From assembly GCA_020073265.1 (NCBI GenBank), contig JAIQFN010000049.1:1-43697 (forward strand): DNA of 43,697 bases, given 5' to 3'. This document shows positions 39,941-43,697 of the stretch, one piece after another. Positions within the stretch are counted from its first letter, which is position 1. The number at the start of each line of letters is the position of its first letter. The DNA is from Terriglobia bacterium. Lineage in GTDB: Bacteria > Acidobacteriota > Terriglobia > Bryobacterales > Bryobacteraceae. The translations under genes and the position numbers were made by a program. The notes below the pieces were generated by a model. It ran no database searches. It was not told the DNA's origin and saw nothing but the letters and a program-made list of their open reading frames with translations.

Positions 39941-41281
39941 ATGGATTCCGCCCTGGCCGTCCATCGCCTGCATTTCGCCTTCACAGTGACGTATCACTAC
40001 CTGTTTCCGCAGCTCACCATGGGGTTGGCGCTGCTGATCGTGATCCTGAAGACAATAGCGCTCAAAACCGGCGACCAACGCTACCATCAGTGCGCGCGCT
40101 TCTGGGTGAAGATCTTCGCCATCAACTTCGCCATGGGGGTGGTGACGGGCATTCCGATGGAATTCCAGTTCGGCACCAATTGGGCGCGATTCTCCAGGGC
40201 CTCGGGTGGCGTGATCGGGCAGACGCTCGCCATGGAGGGCGTGTTTTCGTTTTTTCTGGAATCGACCTTTCTGGGCCTGCTGGTCTATGGCGAGAAGCGC
40301 CTGAGTCCGAGACAGCACTGGCTCGCGGCGTTCATGGTGTTCCTGGGATCCTGGTTGTCGGGATTTTTTATCATCGCGACCGACGCCTGGATGCAGCATC
40401 CGGTGGGCTACAAGCTGGGCGCCGGCGACGACATTCTCCTGGACAGTTTCTGGGGGCTGATCCTGAATCCCTGGACGCTGTGGCAGTATCTCCACAACAT
40501 GATTGCCGCGGTGGTTACCGGCAGCTTTGTGATGACGTCGGTCGGCGCGTATTACTTGCTGGCGGGACGATTCCAGGAACATGCGCGCATCTTTCTGCGC
40601 ACCGGCGTGGTGGCCGGAACCATCGCCGTTCTCGCCATGCTTTTTCCCACCGGCGACGGGCAGGGCCGCATGATCGCCGAGCATCAGCCCGTCACGCTGG
40701 CCGCCATGGAGGGGCAATTCGAAACCGAAAGCGGGGCGCCGATCGCGCTGGTGGGTCAGCCCGACACCGACCGGCTGCAGCTCGACAATCCGCTGCTGGT
40801 ACCCCGGGCGTTGAGCTTCCTCACCTACCGCCGCTGGGAAGCCGAGGTGAAGGGCCTGAAGGATTTCCCGCGCGACCAGTGGCCGGACAACATCCCGCTG
40901 CTCTATTACAGCTATCACATCATGGTGGGACTGGGGACGCTGCTGATCGCGCTGGCGCTGGCGTGCTCCTGGTTTTTGTGGCGCGGCCGCCTGTATGGCA
41001 ACAAGACGCTGTTGTGGGCGCTCATGCTGGCGCTGCCGTTTCCTTACATCGCGACCACGGCCGGCTGGATGACCGCTGAGCTGGGCCGGCAGCCATGGCT
41101 GATCTATGGTTTGATGCGCACTTCGGCGGGCGATTCGGCGCGCGTCTCCGCGGGCAATGGGCTGTTCACGCTGATCGGATTCATGGGATTGTACATGGTG
41201 CTCGGCATACTGTTCCTGTTTTTGATTCACCGCGAGATCGACCACGGGCCTGAAGTGCAGGAAACGGGAGGTGCGCGATGA
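39941..41281 (+). CDS. cydA: Cytochrome bd quinol oxidase subunit I
   Basis: The 446-residue subunit binds hemes b558, b595 and d and oxidises quinol with O2. H19 in VTYHYLFPQLTMG aligns with the conserved heme ligand, and the helices with FWVKIFAINFAMGVVTGIPM, EFQFGTNWARFS, FFLESTFLGLLVYG and NPWTLWQYLHNMIAAVVTGS (second histidine ligand region) are all present. TAGWMTAELGRQPW is the family signature near the C-terminus. The Q-loop is of the short type and the protein is shorter than E. coli CydA. Its stop overlaps cydB as ATGA. Confidence 0.97.
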   Translation: MDSALAVHRLHFAFTVTYHYLFPQLTMGLALLIVILKTIALKTGDQRYHQCARFWVKIFAINFAMGVVTGIPMEFQFGTNWARFSRASGGVIGQTLAMEGVFSFFLESTFLGLLVYGEKRLSPRQHWLAAFMVFLGSWLSGFFIIATDAWMQHPVGYKLGAGDDILLDSFWGLILNPWTLWQYLHNMIAAVVTGSFVMTSVGAYYLLAGRFQEHARIFLRTGVVAGTIAVLAMLFPTGDGQGRMIAEHQPVTLAAMEGQFETESGAPIALVGQPDTDRLQLDNPLLVPRALSFLTYRRWEAEVKGLKDFPRDQWPDNIPLLYYSYHIMVGLGTLLIALALACSWFLWRGRLYGNKTLLWALMLALPFPYIATTAGWMTAELGRQPWLIYGLMRTSAGDSARVSAGNGLFTLIGFMGLYMVLGILFLFLIHREIDHGPEVQETGGAR

Positions 41282-42303
41282 TCGAGATCCTGTGGTTCTG
41301 CCTGGTCGCGATCATGATCGCGGGCTACGTGATCCTGGACGGCTTCGATCTGGGCGCCGGAGTGGTCCACCTGTTCGTGGCGCGAACGGAGAAGGAGCGG
41401 CAACAAGTGCTCGCTTCCATCGGACCGGTGTGGGACGGCAACGAAGTATGGCTGCTGGCCGGCGGCGGCACATTGTATTTCGCTTTCCCGGCGTTGTATG
41501 CCGCGGCGTTTAGCGGATTTTATCTGGCTCTCATGATGGTGCTGTGGCTGCTGATTCTGCGCGGCATCTCGATCGAGCTGCGCAGCCACATCGAGAGCCG
41601 GCTGTGGAAGCCGTTTTGGGATCGCGTGTTCGGCGCATCCAGCGCGCTGCTGGCGTTGCTCTACGGTGTCGCGCTCGGCAACGTGGTGCGCGGCGTGCCG
41701 CTCGACGCGAGCGGCTACTTCTTCCTGCCGCTGTGGACCAACTTCCTTCCGAACGCGCAGGCCGGCGCCGTCGATTGGTATACGCTGCTGATTGGTCTGG
41801 CGGCGCTCATCGCGCTGGCTGCTCACGGATGCTATTGGGTGGTGCTGAAGACCACTGGCGAGTTGCAGGCGCGCACCAGGGCCTTCGGCTCCAAAGCCTG
41901 GTTGGGGGTGGCCGTCTTTACCGCTATCATCACCGTTGCGAGTTTTCAGCTTCAGTCGAACATCGCGAAGGAGTACAGCGATCGGCGGTGGGGTTACGTT
42001 TTCCCGCTGCTGGCGCTCGCCGGGCTCATCGGGATGCGCGTTGCGAGCGGGCGCCGGCGCGACCTCGGCGCATTCCTTTGTTCCTGCGTTTATCTGGCGG
42101 GGATGCTGACCAGCGCGGCGTTCGGCGTTTTCCCCTATGTGCTGCCATCGAACGCGGCGCCCGAGAACGGGCTGACGGTGACCAATTCGGCGGCGGCCTC
42201 TTACGGTTTATACGTGGGCCTGTGGTGGTGGATTCCCGGCATGCTGCTGGCGGCCGTGTATTCAGTCTTCGTGTACCGGCATTTCAGCGGGAAGGTGGAG
42301 TAG
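41278..42303 (+). CDS. cydB: Cytochrome bd quinol oxidase subunit II
   Basis: The 341-residue membrane subunit opens with the family pattern EILWFCLVAIMIAGYVILDG followed by FDLGAGVVHLF. PVWDGNEVWLLAGGGTLYFA (about 44-63) and RGISIELRSHIESRLWKPFW are diagnostic. It stabilises CydA and completes the bd oxidase in the inner membrane. No cydX or CydDC genes are visible nearby. Its 3' end overlaps the convergent acetyltransferase gene by 20 nt, so the two transcripts are complementary at their ends. Confidence 0.97.
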   Translation: MIEILWFCLVAIMIAGYVILDGFDLGAGVVHLFVARTEKERQQVLASIGPVWDGNEVWLLAGGGTLYFAFPALYAAAFSGFYLALMMVLWLLILRGISIELRSHIESRLWKPFWDRVFGASSALLALLYGVALGNVVRGVPLDASGYFFLPLWTNFLPNAQAGAVDWYTLLIGLAALIALAAHGCYWVVLKTTGELQARTRAFGSKAWLGVAVFTAIITVASFQLQSNIAKEYSDRRWGYVFPLLALAGLIGMRVASGRRRDLGAFLCSCVYLAGMLTSAAFGVFPYVLPSNAAPENGLTVTNSAAASYGLYVGLWWWIPGMLLAAVYSVFVYRHFSGKVE

Positions 42304-43697
42304 ACAAAACCAAAACCGCTTCGAGCGACTCGGGATCCACCGACTGCTCCAGCCGGAATCCCAGCTTCTCGAATACCTTTTGCATGGGGCGGTTCTCGAA
42401 GAGCACCGTCGCGGTGACGCGCTCGAGTTTCTCGTCGCGCGCGAAGCCCACCAACTGGCGGATCACCTCCAGGCCGATCCCGCGCCGCTGGAACCGGTCG
42501 CTCACGATCACGGCGAGTTCCGCTTCCTCGGCGAAGTGCGACTTCACCAGTCTCCCCACCGCCACGATCTGGCGCTCGTCCGTGGCCGGGTCGGTGCGCT
42601 CGGCCACGAAGGCCATCTGGCGGTCGTAGTCGATGAAGCACATCCGCGTGAGGCGCTCGTGTTCGGTGCGCTGCTCCACTTTCATCCAGTGGAAATAGCG
42701 CAGGTAGACGCTGCGCTCGGACAACGTGTAGTGAAATTTCACCAGGAGCGGTTCATCCTCCGGCCGGATAGGACGGATGACGATCTCGCTTCCGTCGTCG
42801 AGCGTCATGGTCTGTTTGTAGCGGTTGGGATAAGGCCGGATCGCGAGGCGCGGCAACTCGGCAGCTTTCACGTCCTTGCCGTAGACGACCACTCGCGCAT
42901 CCAGCGCTAGCGACCGTTCCGGCGAAGCCAGCAGCGGATTGATGTCAATCTCCTGGATCCAGCGCTGTTCGGTGACCAGGCGGCTGAACTTGACCAGCAG
43001 TTCCTCGAGCGCCGCCAGGTCCACCGGCTGCCGGCCGCGAACGCCCAGGAGGGCTTTGAAGATCTTGGTCTGCTCCATGAAGCGGCGCGCCAGCGTCGTG
43101 TTCAGCGGCGGCAGCGACAGCGCGCGATCCTGGAAGACCTCCACCAATTGTCCGCCCGCGCCGAACAGCAGCACGGGACCGAACTGGGCGTCGATGCTGC
43201 TTCCGAGGATCAACTCATAACCCTCGGTGGAAACCATCGGCTGAACGGTTACGCCGGCGAAATGTTGCGCGCCGGCTTTTTCGGTCACCGACGCGCGGAT
43301 GGCTCGAAAGGCCTCGCGCACCGCGGTTTCATTGCGCAGATTCAACTTCACGCCGCCGACATCCGTCTTGTGCGTGATGGTGGGCGAGTTCAGCTTGAGC
43401 ACCACGGGAAACCCGATGTCGAGCGCCGCCGCGGCGGCCAGGTCCTCGGTGTCGGCCAGTCTGGTCTCGACCACCGGAAGCCCGTAGGCCTTCAGGACCT
43501 GCTTGGACTCGAGTTCGGTGAGCAGGGTCCGGCCTTGGGCGCGGACGTCTTCGATCACGCGGGCCGCGGCTGCCGGATCGATGGAGTCCGGGCTGGTGAG
43601 CACCGGCGTTTCATACAACCCGCGCAGGTTGTAGCTGTACTTCCACATATACTGGAAGGCGCGCACCGCGGTGTCGGGGAAGGGAAAGGTGGGGATG
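42284..43697 (-). CDS. ADP-forming acyl-CoA synthetase / GNAT acetyltransferase fusion, N-terminus beyond window
   Basis: The frame is open to the window edge: the last bases before the first ATG (43666) encode IPTFPFPDTAVRAFQYMWKY, part of the family's central region, so ATG 43666 is not the true start. The visible part has an ATP-grasp domain (GYGLPVV-like LLTELESKQVLKAYGLPVVE, GFPVVLKLNSPTITHKTDVG) followed by a C-terminal GNAT domain (IVIRPIRPEDEPLLVKFHYT, QRRGIGLEVIRQLVGFA, VLFENRPMQKVFEKLGF). This is the PatZ/Pka architecture: an acetate-CoA-ligase-like regulatory part fused to a protein lysine acetyltransferase, which typically inactivates acetyl-CoA synthetase. The CoA-binding domain lies outside the window. 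Confidence 0.92.
   Translation of the reverse strand, partial: IPTFPFPDTAVRAFQYMWKYSYNLRGLYETPVLTSPDSIDPAAAARVIEDVRAQGRTLLTELESKQVLKAYGLPVVETRLADTEDLAAAAALDIGFPVVLKLNSPTITHKTDVGGVKLNLRNETAVREAFRAIRASVTEKAGAQHFAGVTVQPMVSTEGYELILGSSIDAQFGPVLLFGAGGQLVEVFQDRALSLPPLNTTLARRFMEQTKIFKALLGVRGRQPVDLAALEELLVKFSRLVTEQRWIQEIDINPLLASPERSLALDARVVVYGKDVKAAELPRLAIRPYPNRYKQTMTLDDGSEIVIRPIRPEDEPLLVKFHYTLSERSVYLRYFHWMKVEQRTEHERLTRMCFIDYDRQMAFVAERTDPATDERQIVAVGRLVKSHFAEEAELAVIVSDRFQRRGIGLEVIRQLVGFARDEKLERVTATVLFENRPMQKVFEKLGFRLEQSVDPESLEAVLVLSTPPSR

Noticed and set aside
39803-41245. 480-codon minus-strand ORF opposite cydA
   Set aside because: His/Arg/Gln-rich shadow; cydA on the plus strand is unambiguous.
1-43697. 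CRISPR arrays, rRNA genes or classic riboswitches
   Set aside because: No regularly spaced direct repeats, no rRNA-like sequence and no recognisable riboswitch core were seen.

Overview
The window looks like a chromosomal segment from an acidobacterium close to Candidatus Solibacter (Bryobacterales/Solibacteraceae type). The evidence is three secreted proteins carrying the TIGR03437-type 'Solibacter' Ig-like domain, a remnant of an acidobacterial VWFA-related protein (TIGR03436 type), high GC and dense coding. This is inferred from protein families; no rRNA is present.

Layout. 1-603: no intact gene, only the 5' part of a CAT-anticodon tRNA. 604-7078: a secreted HExxH protease-like protein, converging on a likely operon of a hydantoinase-A-like ATPase and a large secreted Ig-like protein. 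7133-12460: an ABC ATPase, FtsX/MacB-like permease, LolA-like periplasmic protein and outer-membrane barrel, interrupted by a palindromic repeat that recurs after the barrel. 12515-17582: Bcp peroxiredoxin, small cytochrome c, tRNA-Glu, a 1.7-kb integrated-element scar (methyltransferase, decayed phage terminase small subunit, second tRNA-Glu 3' end), then small conserved proteins, another cytochrome c and an outer-membrane protein. 17869-25536: VWFA remnant, APC amino-acid transporter, secreted proteins, TrmO, a probable selenoprotein of the AhpD/CMD family, and an amidase/actin-like pair. 25537-26462: decayed sequence. 26463-32050: DUF5060-type glycoside-hydrolase-like protein overlapping tsaB, an Rrf2 regulator overlapping cysK, a DUF72 protein and a Uma2 nuclease-like protein. 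32102-43697: a P1B-type metal ATPase, a three-gene porin-cytochrome conduit (OmcA/MtrC-, MtrA/DmsE- and MtrB-like), OsmC, cytochrome bd oxidase (cydAB) and the truncated C-terminal part of an ADP-forming acyl-CoA synthetase/GNAT acetyltransferase.

The right-hand part is respiratory: a trans-outer-membrane electron conduit with 20 c-type heme motifs and a high-affinity quinol oxidase, while two single-heme cytochromes c lie further left. The most striking single item is at 22659-23300: an in-frame TGA replaces the second cysteine of a CxxC redox motif and is followed 11 nt later by a perfect 17-nt hairpin, the arrangement of a bacterial SECIS element. The tRNA-Glu-bounded scar with a terminase relic and the tandem-hairpin repeats are the other structures that ordinary gene calling would miss.
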